DNA of 64,000 bases, taken from Apostichopus japonicus. Its lineage: Eukaryota > Echinodermata > Holothuroidea > Aspidochirotida > Stichopodidae. The stretch spans positions 10,101,001 to 10,165,000 of the forward strand of contig NC_092579.1 in assembly GCF_037975245.1 (NCBI RefSeq), written 5' to 3'. Shown piece after piece: positions 37,501 to 49,649 of this stretch; the stretch's first letter is position 1; each line of letters begins with the position of its first letter. The notes below the pieces were generated by a model. That model was not told the DNA's origin and did not search any database. It worked only from the letters and a program-made list of their open reading frames with translations. The translations under genes and the position numbers were made by a program.

Positions 37501-39815
37501 ATCTCCTTCATCAGTTCCTCTGCTGCTTTAGTTAACTTCATCATCAGTCCTTTACTCTTGATGGCTTTTACATCTGCTCGTCACGGTTCTTCCTGCTGCT
37601 GAAGAGCGATGTGTCAATCTGAAAGCTCGCCCTCGTAACACAGCTGTTATCTTTGACTTTGTGACTACAATTTGGTGGTGCCACACTCACATGCCACCCA
37701 CCCCCCCTGCCCTCCTACCCCCATGGGAGGAAAGATTTTACCTGAAAACGTAATCTGTAATACTTCAGAGTTTATACCATTAAAATCACACTAGGAATGA
37801 TGGAATCAGAGTAGTAAATATGATGAGCATGATTTAAATTTAATGAACATGATGTTAAAGGTGTTATCAAACAGAAACCTAGACTTTGTATAGATGTGTT
37901 TTAATGTCAAGACAAGGGGGCTCGTTTCCCAGGTTTTCTTTTCAGTCACGTAGTTGGCAGTTTCTTGCATGCTTGGTAAGATCTGATATGATATAGTTGA
38001 AAATATTTAATCAGCCATTGGAGAATTTTATTCATTGAACTTACTTTTTGTGAGAAAAAGTTGGCAAATATACAAACATTTTGAACTTTGGTTGACTCTA
38101 CAAAATTAAGCAAAAAGTAATACATATATCATCTAGTGATACCTCTCTGTAACTTTGCATCTTTTCTCTGATTTTGTTTCTTTTCGTTTTGGAAATAATA
38201 TTCCTACCTCCTAATCATGTTGATGTCATTAGTTTTGTCTCCATTCTCAGTTCCAAGAATTTGTGCCTCGATGCAGCAATGGAGAATCCTGTAAATTTGC
38301 AACACTTTTGTAGTGACCAGAAGCAAACATTTCTTCACCAACACTTCTTGTGAGGTTATTAGTCTCTAATGGAAATGTATTAAGAAATCCTCAAAGTTTG
38401 TCCTTGAGACCCTTAGGCAAGGACAGGAAAATATCCTACCTACCTCCCCTGTATGCTGAAAGAGAAAAAAAGAAAATCATTACAGTCTGACATTTATGAC
38501 AAATTGTTTCTAAAATCACAGTAACCTTGAATTTGAGATAGACTCTCTCCCCCAGGACAAGAATGAGACCATCAGCCTCTGTGATGATTGTACAAGGATA
38601 TTGCATTGGCAGGAGGACTACTTGGAAAGCAGGCATAGTGTTGAAGCAGGTTATGGGTGGTGTATTTAGATACTGTCGAGCACTGTGCTAAACTATGACA
38701 GGCTTGAAAATGAAATGGGATCAGGGGGCTGCCTTTGAGAGCCAGGTTGGACCTCAGGGACAATAATGTCCCAGGGCTGCCCTCTACTTTGAAGTCTTCT
38801 TAAATTCATGGTACATTCATGAGCATATAAGAAGACATTATTCTTTACCCCATATATTTCCCTGGGCTCCCTTAGAATTGATCCCGGACCCACTGACCCT
38901 CATTTTGTTGGGCCTGGTCAGGAGACCACATCATTGGTGTCTGGGGTTCAATTAGGTAGTTGGGGGGGGGGACTGAGGAATTTGGGATATATGTGTTTTC
39001 AGTGTAATAATATACTTTAGGAAAAATAAAGACTTCAGAAAGTGGCCTGACGACATAACTGTCGGTCGCGTAGGGCCAACATATCTCTCTCTTTCTTGAT
39101 GGCCATGACCTTTAAATTAGAAGCATTATTTGGACTGCCCTACATTTGAAAGATTATTAGGCAATATGGAGGGGTTTGTCAACACTCAGCAGAATCTCAA
39201 AAGAGGTTTTTACTCATATTTTGCTGTCCTTTTGCCTGAGGTTGCTCGTATGAGATCTGCTTCTGGCCAAAACTTTGATTTTTATTACATTTTCGTTACA
39301 ATTTCATAGTCAGTAAATTCATTAGATCTCATTAAGATGCTTAAATATATTCACAAGACTAGATACAATTATTGTTTGTTCTCTTAAATCTTAAAGAAGA
39401 CAAAGCTTTAAATTATATTTGAAAATATATTTTAAACTATATAAATTATAAATATGTATTTTGATAAACATTTAATAGATTACAGTATCTTTCATAATAT
39501 TTCAGAACCCTCCAAGGAACTGGCTCCCCCCATGTTTGATCAGCTTGTCGCTAAGCAACACCTCCTAGCTGTAGTGTGAAACAGATGTTTCAGCTCTGTC
39601 ATGCTTTCTTGCCTATTTAATGTGGTGACCTCATGGTTCTAGCAATACTTGTTGAAGCTTATAACTACCTTGAAAGACATGCTAAACAGAGTTAGTGTAA
39701 TCCTGACATTTCATTCACATGTTTGTAGAACTGTGAAGTACTTGTTTAATATGAACCATTTACTGAAAATGAAACCATAAAATGTCCCCTTGTTTGATGA
39801 TTTTACTTTCTCTTT
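34593..39815. other. No supported gene
   Basis: AT-rich. It has isolated splice-like signals (e.g. TTTTCTTTTCAG at 37934-37945 with GTAAGA 31 bp later; minus-strand TTTTCTCTTTCAG near 38455) that I could not connect into an exon with a recognisable product. Confidence 0.4.
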
Positions 39816-39820
39816 TTAAG

Positions 39821-40095
39821 AGAGGAAGTGGAAGTTAAATGAAGTAGAAGGTGTAATTGCTATGATTGGGACATTCCAACAAGTCTTTTTGAAAACCACC
39901 ATGAAGAGCTTCAAATCTTGCTCTTTTAGTTTATTGTGTAATGTAGTTTGGAATGTTAAGTTCCTCGCTATTGTTGTTGCAAATGATTTGAGAACGGAAG
40001 AGAGGAAGTGGAAGAAGTTAAATGAAGTAGATTGTGTAATTGCTGGGATATTCCAATATTTATAAAACCACCATGCAATGCATGCTCCAAATGTT
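39821..40095. repeat. Imperfect direct duplication of about 95 bp
   Basis: AGAGGAAGTGGAAGTTAAATG (39821) and AGAGGAAGTGGAAGAAGTTAA (about 40002) start two diverged copies. Both continue with GTGTAATTGCT, GAYATTCCAA and AAAACCACCATG, and the copies are about 180 bp apart. Confidence 0.85.
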
Positions 40096-40354
40096 GCTCT
40101 GTAATTTCCGTGCAACCCAACAGACGATCTGTGGCCGCGTTTACGTTACGGATCGTACCCTATGCTTGATGTTCAACATTAAATTGATATTGAACCCCAC
40201 CACATTTAAATTAGACCCTGTGCTCGGTATGAGACCCCTTGCTCAGTATGATCAGATTCTTTATCTATCTTCTACTGCCAATCTTACATGTTTTGTGAAA
40301 GGCTTACAGTTAAAGAGCAGTGTAGTCAATTTGGCAAGAACAAGATTTGCACCC

Positions 40355-40405
40355 CAGTACCAGGCTGGTAACATTGAGGTCACTGGTTCAAATCCTATTA
40401 TATTT
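40355..40405 (+). other. tRNA-like T-arm fragment
   Basis: GAGGTCACTGGTTCAAATCC has a B-box-like GGTTCAAATCC. No A box or cloverleaf is visible upstream, so this is at most a SINE or pseudo-tRNA relic. Confidence 0.3.
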
Positions 40406-40961
40406 AAACATTTCTTTGCCCTTTTCCAGTTTGTTTAAAAGTTCCGGAGTCAGTCTAGGCTTGTTTTCCATCAAATTGTTCATTTACTTCATAGATCTGT
40501 TATAAGATATTTGTGCCGATTACCTTCAAAATGTATGTAGGTCATCTGAATTGCCCCTCAGATTTTAACAAGATTTGCATGATAATGGAAACTACATCAG
40601 AGCTTATTTCTTTTCTGTTTGGTAGTTTTGTAGAACTTTCTTGACAGATCTCAAAGTGAAGCCACAGTATAAGAACAACCATTAAATCACAACATTCAGA
40701 CTATCTGTGTTTGAAAGAGCTAGCTGTCACCTTACTTTTTTAAATTTGTTTAAATTTGGTAATATTACTAAAATTGCTCGAAAAATATCCTTTCAGTAAT
40801 TGGCTTTTCTAAGAGAAAAGTCTAGAGCCTATAATACTACTATACAAAATTTGAACAGTAAATTATTTCCTGTACTCTGATTCTTTTGTACAGTCCCTGT
40901 ATCCGTAAATAAGCAAAAATGTTGTCCTGTAATCTGAGAATTGCTGGTATGAAACCATGCA

Positions 40962-41212
40962 GTTACCCCGGCAACATGAAAGTGGTACATGGTTTTATCT
41001 AGCCACAGCACATATATATTGTCATAGTGCATGTATATACACCCTTTACTACCCTGGCAACATAAAAGTGGTACGTGGTTGTATCTGCCCACAGCACATA
41101 TTGTCACAGTGCTTGTACATACCCTTTACTACCCCGGCAACATGATAGTGGTACATGGTTGTATCTGGCCACAGCACATATATATTGTCACAGTGCATGT
41201 ACATACCCTTTA
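40962..41212. repeat. 80-86 bp tandem repeat, 3 copies
   Basis: Copies of TACCCCGGCAACATG and variants start at 40964, 41050 and 41130. Each continues with GTGGTACRTGG, CCACAGCACATAT and TACCCTTTA. The middle unit is slightly shorter. Confidence 0.95.
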
Positions 41213-42760
41213 CTTCGGAATTTTGACCCGGCAGGATCGAAAATTGTGTTCAGGTTTTTTTTTTTTTCCTCACCTTCTGTGCTCCAACTCTCAGATTGGT
41301 TTAAAATAACAGGTATGGTAAAATAGCTTGCAGCTATCCCGAGTTGACGTTACACCACTATTGCACCACGTTTGTCACTTACTAACCTACGGGCATGTTG
41401 GCAAAAGTATTTATAATTTCGACTCTCTGTCATGATTCATAATCACCCGTTGACAGTAACAGTTAGCAAGCCAAATAAAACTGATTGCCCGTAGTTGATT
41501 AGAGTAAATAGAATTAATCCCACGGAAATATTTAGACTGCAAGATGCTATTTCGACTAAGTGGTCACAACTCTTGAGAGGAAAATAGACTTTTTGGTAAA
41601 ACTTAACGGAAACATGCCTGGCTTAACATCGCCGTCGTTTTTAAATGGGTTGGAGTTATAGACAATGAAAGTCGTTACTGGAAGGAGTAGGGCTGAGAAA
41701 CGTAATTTCAAGATTGAAGAATGTTCGAAAGAACAGTTTACATACAGTGGCTATCGCCAATGACTAAGTTTAATAGAGAAAGTTATTTTAAAGATATATT
41801 GAAAAAACTTGGAAGATTTATTCTGTCTTTTGTACTACAGTGAAGCACAATTTGCAGAAATATGTTGGAATGATGAAAAGCACATGACACACAAGCAATT
41901 CGTCATTTCACTATCAAATGTGAAATTGCTAGTGTCAAAAAGGAAGGAATTTGACAATTTTCCTGCCTTTTATTGATATATGAGTGAGCAACTTAAAACC
42001 CTGCAGGAAATTGCAGATGTCCTTGTGTTAAGATTTCAAGAATATTTTAAGATCTCAGTTTAGTATCCAATTATACCTAATGAATATATTCTAATGAATA
42101 TCACACGGTTTGCTCAGAGTTTGCACAGAAAAGTAACGACTCAACTCGAAAATGCTATGTCATGAAAATCCTTCTATCTTGGAGTGGAAATCAAATCAAT
42201 ATGACAACATCCTCATGATTTGCTTCACACCCTTTAAAATCTTTACAGAGGAAAATATTGATCCCTTTTGAAATAATATCTTTGCCTTTTCAGAGCTATC
42301 AAGAGCTGTTTATAACTTTCAACTTTCTATGGGACTAATCCAAAAGTTCAATATTTTTTGGGCATTTTCTATAATTCTTCAACTAAAATACCTTGCTTCA
42401 ATAGGTGGAAGATATATGATAGGCGAAAAGTCGTATTTATCTTCCCCTAAATGTCTTTGTCCCGATGCTTTTGAAAAAACATTTTGTACGTTCCATTTCC
42501 ACACCTAATATGCCACATTTCCTGTCTCAGTTATTGTGTGTTATTATTATTATTATTTTTTTATTTGGTCATACGTAGCTTTTATTTTATTGATTGTTTT
42601 TTCTGTTATTCAACTCTTGTTTGGCTTGCCAAAAATTGATTGATGGGGGCTTTTCCCCCAGCTTGACAGGTTGTAGCATTGATTATGGGATTAAAATCTA
42701 AAAAGAGATCAATATTTTGTAGGCTTTCACTTTTAACTATCTTTTTTTCTTTTTCCACAG
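41213..42760. other. No supported gene
   Basis: AT-rich, possibly intron. It ends in the strong pyrimidine tract and CACAG acceptor of the following candidate exon. Confidence 0.45.
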
Positions 42761-42840
42761 GCAAGGTTTTTTACGGTGAGGTGGGAAAACCTGTCAGGGT
42801 GAACTAGAAGGGGGTGTACTTAAATGGCCGGTGCAAATTG
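42761..42840 (+). CDS. Candidate first coding exon (start codon at 42824)
   Basis: The best-framed exon of the window: acceptor CTTTTTTTCTTTTTCCACAG ends at 42760, and a near-consensus donor TTG|GTAAGTACC starts at 42841. The 80-nt interval contains ATG at 42824 with A at -3 and G at +4, and TAA immediately before it in the same frame, as expected where 5' UTR passes into coding sequence. It would encode MAGAN plus two bases of a sixth codon, so the next exon must supply the third base. Six residues cannot name a family, and I found no certain partner exon downstream; an acceptor at about 52846 continues the frame for about 40 codons but is weakly supported. It may instead be an internal or non-coding exon. 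Confidence 0.4.
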
Positions 42841-44295
42841 GTAAGTACCGAGTTTTTGTTTTGTTTTTGTTTTGTTTAGTTTTGGCATGTGAAGTGGATA
42901 AATCCATAAACAATAGAGACGAGTGCTAGTTGTTATTCTTTACGGATAATACTTTAGAGTGTTTCGCTTGTCAGCCCCACCCCTCAGAGATAATTAATGT
43001 CCCAGTATTGAGGCAATAGCAGTTGTTTGGCGATCGAGTCTGGGTTTTGTACTGGGGCAGCACTTACATGCTACTTTTGCAGGCATTTGTTTAATTAGAC
43101 GGTCATTAGTTTCTGTTTTATTCTTTTTGGCAAAGTGGAATACCAGTGGCTATGGTGTATGATTGATTTTCTGTTTCTACAAGTCGAGAATTAGACATGT
43201 TGGAAAAGAAAGTGAGAGAGAAAAAACAGAAAAGCCCCCCCCCTCCCCCGAAAAAATTTACCAAGTTAATTTTATAAGCTCAATTTCCTTGGTGAAGTCA
43301 TTGAAATTATGGTTGATAATTCCTCAACACTGATCAAGCTTGTAACATGGTTTCAATATTTAAATAAAAAATTGTGTGGAGAGAGATCACCTCAGATTTT
43401 GGCCTGTTTTTTTTTTTTTAAATTTAAAAAAATTCTTTCTTGACCAAAGTATCCGGGTCATGTTTAGAGGCATCAAATACTTGAAGAGGATAACTTGTGT
43501 GTCTAGTTAATAATATTACCAAAATATACAGAATATAATACCGGAATATACAGAATCCCTGAAGATCACTTGAATAAATATTTTTACTTAGAAAAAAGAA
43601 CTTTTTTGAGAGGGATCTTGCAGCTTGTATCTATGGTTTGAATTCTAGGTAGTTAAACCAAACATGACAATATATATTTGTTACCTCTGAATGAATCTGA
43701 AAAATCATTCCTTTGTGATGTTGTCCATTCCGTAAAGGGTACATCAGCTTTGAAAATTAATTAAAGGTCCCAAAAAAAAATGAAGATATAAATACAATTT
43801 ATTCTTGGTTTCAACTCAAACTCTGGTTTAATTTAGGAAACCAATTAGTGTTAAAATGTAGCTATTTTTGTGCACTTGTGAATTAATTTAGCAGAATAAT
43901 TGGTTAATGAACTGTAAGGGCTAAGAAAGATTTGTCTGAAAGAATCCCCAGTTCTCCTGATCTTCCTGTGAGGATGGAAGGTATCAGATGCTGCTCACGT
44001 TCCTATTAATAGTTGACCCTCTGTTCTTAATCGCCCATCGCCGGCTGACCGGCCCCTCTCAGATTTCATGCTCAGTTTCTTAGAATGAAAGATATCTGTA
44101 ATGAATGTCTGATTTGTTTCTAAATTTGGAAGGAGACGGACCAAAATAGAAGCAGTGATATCATCAACAAAATGGGATCGATTCTGATCAGCAGTGAAGA
44201 TTAGGAAAGGGAGAGAAATGGAAGACAAGATCCAGACATTCGAATGATTTTATAGGAAGTCTGGTAATTGGTTTTTAAGAAGCTCTGGATGTAGA
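42841..44295. other. Probable intron, nothing else seen
   Basis: AT-rich with T-rich low-complexity tracts. No recognisable exon. Confidence 0.4.
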
Positions 44296-44372
44296 ATGTG
44301 GGGAGGGGAGTGGTTGGGGAGGGGATGGGGAGGGAATGGGGAGGGAATTGGGAGGGGAGGGAATTGGGAGCG
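44296..44372 (+). repeat. G-rich tract with G-quadruplex potential
   Basis: Repeated GGGGAGGGG, GGGATGGGG and GGGAATTGGG units give many closely spaced runs of three to four G on the plus strand. Confidence 0.8.
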
Positions 44373-44957
44373 AGCAGAGAGAATTTCAGGAGAATGTTTC
44401 ATATTTAAGATGGAGACAAGATGTTCTGCAAGCCATGGGACAACAAGTAATCATAGGCTACCACAACTCTACTCGTAAAATAACAAAGTTAGTCATTTAT
44501 ATTTTGATTACATATTCAGCCATGACGAGCAGAGGAGAGGGAGGGGTCCGAGCAGGTTGGCAGCCCCAGGGCCCAGGTCAATTAGGCAGTCCGGGGAAGG
44601 GTGGGATGAAGAGTAATTTATTTTTGATTTCCATGATATATTATTTAAAGGAACTTTGCAGACTTCAAAGAGGGGGGGGGGGGGGGTTCGTTGATGTAGT
44701 TGTCCTCCTGGTCCAAGCTGTAATGTTTCAGTTCAGTGCTGCAGTCAAGCCGATGATATGACATAATTCATAATATGTTATGTAGTCTAAATGTGGTAAG
44801 TCTATGGTGTGGTGAATTGCAATTTGACATGGTTGTGTGCCAAGTCATTCTGCAACTTCCCATACCCAACCCTCTTACTCCTTACTGCCTTTCCTACAAC
44901 ATAGAGGGTAAACTTATTACTTTACAATTTAGGTAAGTTGGGAGCTTCACACACATG

Positions 44958-45258
44958 AGATGTGGTCAAATGGTTCCCAGGGATTTATAAATATAGAAAC
45001 TAGTAGTACATGCACCCCTCGTTTCCACCCCTCCTTCCTACCCATCCTTCTAATCCAACGCCCCCCCCCCCCCCCGCTTTGAGTAAGTATGAATTGTGGT
45101 TAAATGGTTCCCAGGGATTTATCAATATAGAAATACCCTCAGCTACTTAGTTGGTTAACCAGTAGTACATGCACCGCTTTTCCACCCTCCTTCCTACGCC
45201 TCCTTTCAATCCAACCCCCTATGCCCCCCCCCCCCCTTGCTTAGAGTAAGTATGAATT
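44958..45258. repeat. Tandem duplication of about 134-160 bp
   Basis: Two copies (from about 44961 and 45095) share TGTGGTYAAATGGTTCCCAG, AGTAGTACATGCACC, a C homopolymer and GAGTAAGTATGAATT. The second copy has a ~26-bp insertion (ACCCTCAGCTACTTAG...). Confidence 0.92.
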
Positions 45259-46762
45259 CTGTCTGCTCAGTCACTGGCATCTGGCCAGGTAAGGAGGATG
45301 GGACTCAGGAGCTTTTTACTTCCATTTATAAGCTATGTCAGTGTTATAAGTTATTTCAAACTGTTTCTCTTATCAATCTTTTCAATATGATGAGGGGCTA
45401 AAATATGATAAAACTTTCTCTATCTGTTTTAAAAAAGAAGGAAAAAAAGGTGTGATATGCCCCATGGGGAAGAAAGGATTTGGGAGCACCATCCATTACT
45501 TCTCTCTCTTCAAGGACTCCTTATTTAATCACAAAACATACTTAACAGGGGTACCCCTACAAGGTCACAGGTGGGAAAGTGAAGAAACCCTAGCGACCTT
45601 TACCCCCAACAGGAAGGAAATAACATTTTTTGTTTAATCAAATCAATCTTCATTTGTACCTGGAGGGTAAGGATGAGCTACAGACCTTAGGGCCATGTAA
45701 AACCCTCCGAGAGACCCCCCTCTCCCTCTATTAACTTCAAGTGTCTAATGTTGGCTCTGTGTCGTTAACTAAACAATTGTTCCAGAGTCGTTGACAAACA
45801 TGCCTTAAACCCTAATCATCAGAGTTTGTAGATGCCTCTGTGGATTCCCTCATGCTGTTCCCCTGATCATGGTGAGCAACCCACGTATCAGCTTTCAGAC
45901 ATGGTGGTCTCTCTATCTATCTCTCTCTGTGTTTTAAGCGGATCCCCGATGGTTTGTTACGATAGTCTTCTGCGACTGTTTCTTTTAGGAGGATTTAACA
46001 GCGGAGATGTGTTTATGTTTCATCCCGAAGCCAAATTCATCGAATATCTTAGGGGAATCAAGTCTTAAACTTGTGTTGTTTTTAATGACGAGAAAATTCT
46101 GGCAATATTGTTATATTTGAAAGATCATCAGGATTTGGCCACCAAATAAGCTAAAAAAGATGATGAAATGGTCTCACCTGTGGTCAAACTTTTAACACTT
46201 TTCTCGACTCCTTTAAGCCTAGTTTATCTTGGAGCATCTTTCAAAGAGTGCAGATGGTTGACCTGGTCTAATTTGATGCCTTTCATATGATTTATGTCTG
46301 TCATCAGCCTTCGAGCAGACTTTTGAAGTGATTTTCATGAATCTTCCAATATGAAGATCTTATCAATAATTAGGTCATTGGTAATAGACATAGGCAAGTT
46401 TTCATTTCGAAATAGTGAAATGAAAGGCCAAGATTGTTGAAATTTGCCATTAGCTCTTTTTGTAAATTTTTGTCATTGTTAATGAGGGTAGTCCTGCACA
46501 GTGCGGAAGATCTGCTTTCCAGAGGAGCCCTCAAGATACGACTAGTCCAAGCTTCATTTCAAAATATATAGTGAATCAATTGAAATCTAAAAGTTTCTGT
46601 TGATTGTGTTTTCAATACTATACCATGACAAGTGTCCCATCTGACGATACTCTATGTTGAGTATTAATTTCGTTAAGGGGCTCTTCATTGCGCCCCCCCC
46701 TAAATATGCTAAAAAGTCAGATAATGGTCATCAGTGATAAAAATATTAGCACACATTATGGC
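45259..46762. other. No supported gene
   Basis: AT-rich. A possible exon after TGTTTCTTTTAG near 45990 gives a short frame ending at 46068 with no known family; not called. Confidence 0.4.
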
Positions 46763-47127
46763 TGCCACTCCTGGGGTGGGCAACCTACGGCTCGCGGGCC
46801 ACATGCGGCCCACCAGTGATTTTTTTTGCGGCCTGTGAGATATCTCAAGAATGAGAAAAAAATCAATCTATTTTACATCATCACAAAATTTATCGGTACT
46901 AATGATGCTGTCAAGTAGGCCTATTATCCCCATTAATTATCAACTGTACTGTATTGACAATATGTTTTGTGAATACAGATTAAGTACACACACCTATTGC
47001 TTGAAAGTCCTCCGAATCAAAGGTTTGAAATCAACAGCAGGTCGTTGGTTAGGTGCGGCCCAGTCAATTTTTCACTCCTTATATCTGGCCCAATCATTTT
47101 AAAAGGTTGCCCACCCCTGTGCCACTC
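46763..47127. mobile_element. hAT element (349 bp), CAGGGGTGGGCAACC-type ends, 8-bp TSD
   Basis: The body is 46771-47119. Its ends are CTGGGGTGGGCAACCT and the complement of CAGGGGTGGGCAACCT (15 of 16 identical). The perfect target duplication is TGCCACTC (46763-46770 and 47120-47127). Subterminal GCTCGCGGGCCACATGCGGC and GGTGCGGCCCAG match the GC-rich subterminal style of hAT (Charlie-like) MITEs that I associate with vertebrate genomes. The interior is AT-rich and non-coding. Confidence 0.93.
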
Positions 47128-47395
47128 CTAGATAAATGTACAGTTATCCACACAGAGATGTTTAGTAGTCTATTGTTTTAAGCCTGTATGTCAGGAAATC
47201 ATACGAAGAATCAGAGACTAGGATAGGAGGAATTTGATGACTCCTGGCAAATATTTAAGAGTGTTTTAATTTGGGTGGAAGGAATGTATACTGTGGTTGC
47301 CATAGTGTGATTTTATTTTGATTAATACTCAGTAGGGTTACAAAAGCTGCTTCAAAAGAAGGGAAGTTGGGGAAAGATTGAGATTTCGAGTCCTG

Positions 47396-47702
47396 ATGTA
47401 ATAATAATAATAATCAGCAGGTTATTTTAAAAAAGCTTAAGCAACCACAAATGTGGGAAAACCCGCAAGGGCTTATGGAACTTACAAGTCGGGTGGCTTG
47501 CAATTCAACAGTTTAACTCAAATTTGGAATCTTCTCAAGTTAGAAAGTACATTTCAGATGGGAAAATTGTAGATTTGCTCTTGGATGAAAATCCCACCTT
47601 ACTCTATGTCCCCGCCGGGTATCGAACCCAGAACCTCCCGATTGCTAAGCCTCATTGCTTCATATCCCACCGCCTTTATCCACTCGACCACGGCACCAGT
47701 TA
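47396..47702 (-). mobile_element. tRNA-derived SINE with (ATT)n tail
   Basis: Read on the minus strand, it starts with a tRNA-like head at 47702-47611: A box TGGTCGAGTGG, then B box GGTTCGATACC, spaced as in a class II (Ser/Leu-like) tRNA. The acceptor arms do not pair well, so it is not a functional tRNA. A ~200-bp unrelated body follows, with GCCCTTGCGGGTTTTCC near the 3' end, and a short (ATT)n tail (47398-47413). No clear flanking duplication was found. The motif ACCCGYAAGGGCTTATG of the body recurs near 14030. Confidence 0.75.
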
Positions 47703-49473
47703 GGGATGTGAACGTGGCTTAAACAGTGTTAGGTGAGAGATGAAGAACCCCGTATGATGCATGAAGAATTGGCAAGAGGGTTAAAACCCTAGATTATTCT
47801 GGCCTGTGCCCTTACAGTGGGTCTCTCTTTATTTAAAGAATAGTCCAGCGGTAAATTGTTGCTTTTTCTTGAGCTTAACTGATGAAAACATGATACATGT
47901 ATAAAGAACTATAGCATTGCATAGTCCAAACTTGCAGTCATTTCCAACCTACCATTTTGGAGATGTTGCTTAACTGTTGAGGTTAACTGTTACAGTGTTG
48001 TACCATTTCATGAGTGAAAATTGAAGCAAACAATGTGATGTCATCTTCACACAATGACGACAAAATATATTCTTTTGTTTAATATTCGTTATCGATATGG
48101 ATTGGTTCAGGTTAATACGTGCAAAATGTATCAGTTGCAAAAATACTGGAAGAAAGACAGTGGAATGCAAACTTCAAGACATGCTTAGGTTGTACTCCGT
48201 ATGAACCCAATTTTCCTCTGGAGTCTTCTTTCAGTGACTCCTACAATAGACAGCCCTATTATATTCTTCACAGCTCACAGCTTGGTTACAGTTTAACCAA
48301 CTTGGGACATCTGATACTGCGATAAAATTATGCAAAAGCCGATGTCCCATGTAACATTACATCAAGGAGATAATAACCGTCTCACACGGTGCAGATGAAA
48401 AATAGTTAATTGAGAAATTCACTGTCGTTTCCAGCAAATCAAATTTTTAAACTTTTGGCAATGTTTAAAACATGAACATATTTGGACGTACAAGGTACAT
48501 GTATCAATTGCTATAATTTTTAAATTTATAGCAACTCTCCCCGGCCCTTAGGTAAAAGAGAAAAAAATCAAAGTTGAAAAGTTTTCTGGCCATGAAAATA
48601 TCCTGTCTTCTCTGGCACAAATATCTAGAGTAGCTGAGCAAGGCAGAACTGGAATGTGGTCATGACCTCAAAAGAGAGACAGAGGGGGGGGGGGGGGGGG
48701 GTGTACTGCCTTGAAATGGACCCTATCACTCTAGGGAAATTCAGAAATTGAATCTCAAAGTACTCAGTGACGCCACAACTCTGCAACATTTACGCTGAAT
48801 CAAATTAGGAACAAATTGAATTTTAAAAACATTCTTTTGCTTGCACAGACATCTGTAACATGCACTTTTATCCATTACTTGAGGGGCCAGAGATGATGTC
48901 TCTTGCCTCGAGGTTGTATTTATGACATCAAAAGGCAAAAGAGTTACGAAGCTAGGGTGTGTGAAGAAAGAAAGAAAAAATATGAGAAGATGTTACAGAT
49001 GAGACGGATGGAAGCTGTTCTCATCTTATGTAGCGTTAGCATTATAAAGAAATTCTGGAATGTTTGAGGAGTTTATTGATCAAAATATGTTAAATTTAGC
49101 CATTAGCTTGTTACATTTAGCAACAATTTTAAACCGGTTCTTTTTTCTTATCTTTTCTCTTATCTGATCTCATCAATTTGATCAAACCTTTGAGTTTTTG
49201 CTCAAAATTGCAAACTTGTGCTAAAAAATGGAAAAATCAATTATTCCATGGATACAAATTTTGTAAATTTTGTCAGCAAGACTCATTCTTCCTAAACACT
49301 TTACTTTAACCCTCAAAGGTTTTATCCTGATTGATACAATGGAACTATAATTGGCACACAATCTTAATTATTGGTATCACACAGAACTTTATATTTTGAA
49401 CCAATACTGACAGGGGCCTATAGTCTTAGCCAAGCTGTTTGTACGAGTTTGTAGTTCTTTTTCTCGCTTGCAG
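47703..49473. other. No supported gene
   Basis: AT-rich; poly(G) of about 18 at 48684-48701. It ends in a strong acceptor at 49473. Confidence 0.4.
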
Positions 49474-49649
49474 ACTGTACATGCTTCTGAGTCCGTTTCT
49501 GCCTACCACGAATGTGCTTGCCCACTGTATTTTACATGCCCAAGGATCTGTCCGATACAAACGTCTTGGATATTTTTCCAAAGAGGATCGTGAACTTATG
49601 CAAACCACAAAATATTTATTCATATTGATGTTACGAAATTGCATGTCAT
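49474..49649 (+). CDS. Candidate exon, product unknown
   Basis: The acceptor TTCTTTTTCTCGCTTGCAG ends at 49473 and a moderate donor CAT|GTGAGA starts at 49650. One frame is open across it and for a further 200 bases (LYMLLSPFLPTTNVLAHC, later YKRLGYFSKEDRELMQTTKY); a minus-strand frame is also open over most of it. I recognise no family. The open frame is longer than most here but could be chance. Confidence 0.22.

Noticed and set aside
37478-37590. Minus-strand Lys/Glu-rich frame ending at a stop, preceded in another frame by a plausible coding stretch
   Set aside because: Joining the two needs a frameshift, and no acceptor or family supports it.
37946-37975. 30-nt micro-exon between TTTTCTTTTCAG and GTAAGA
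   Set aside because: Too short to evaluate, with no partner exons. Splice-like pairs of this quality are expected by chance.
45990-46068. Short terminal-exon-like frame after TTCTTTTAG
   Set aside because: Its phase is incompatible with the 42761 exon and there is no known family. Left uncalled.
47611-47702. Functional tRNA gene
   Set aside because: A and B boxes are present but the acceptor stem does not pair and a SINE body follows. Called SINE instead.
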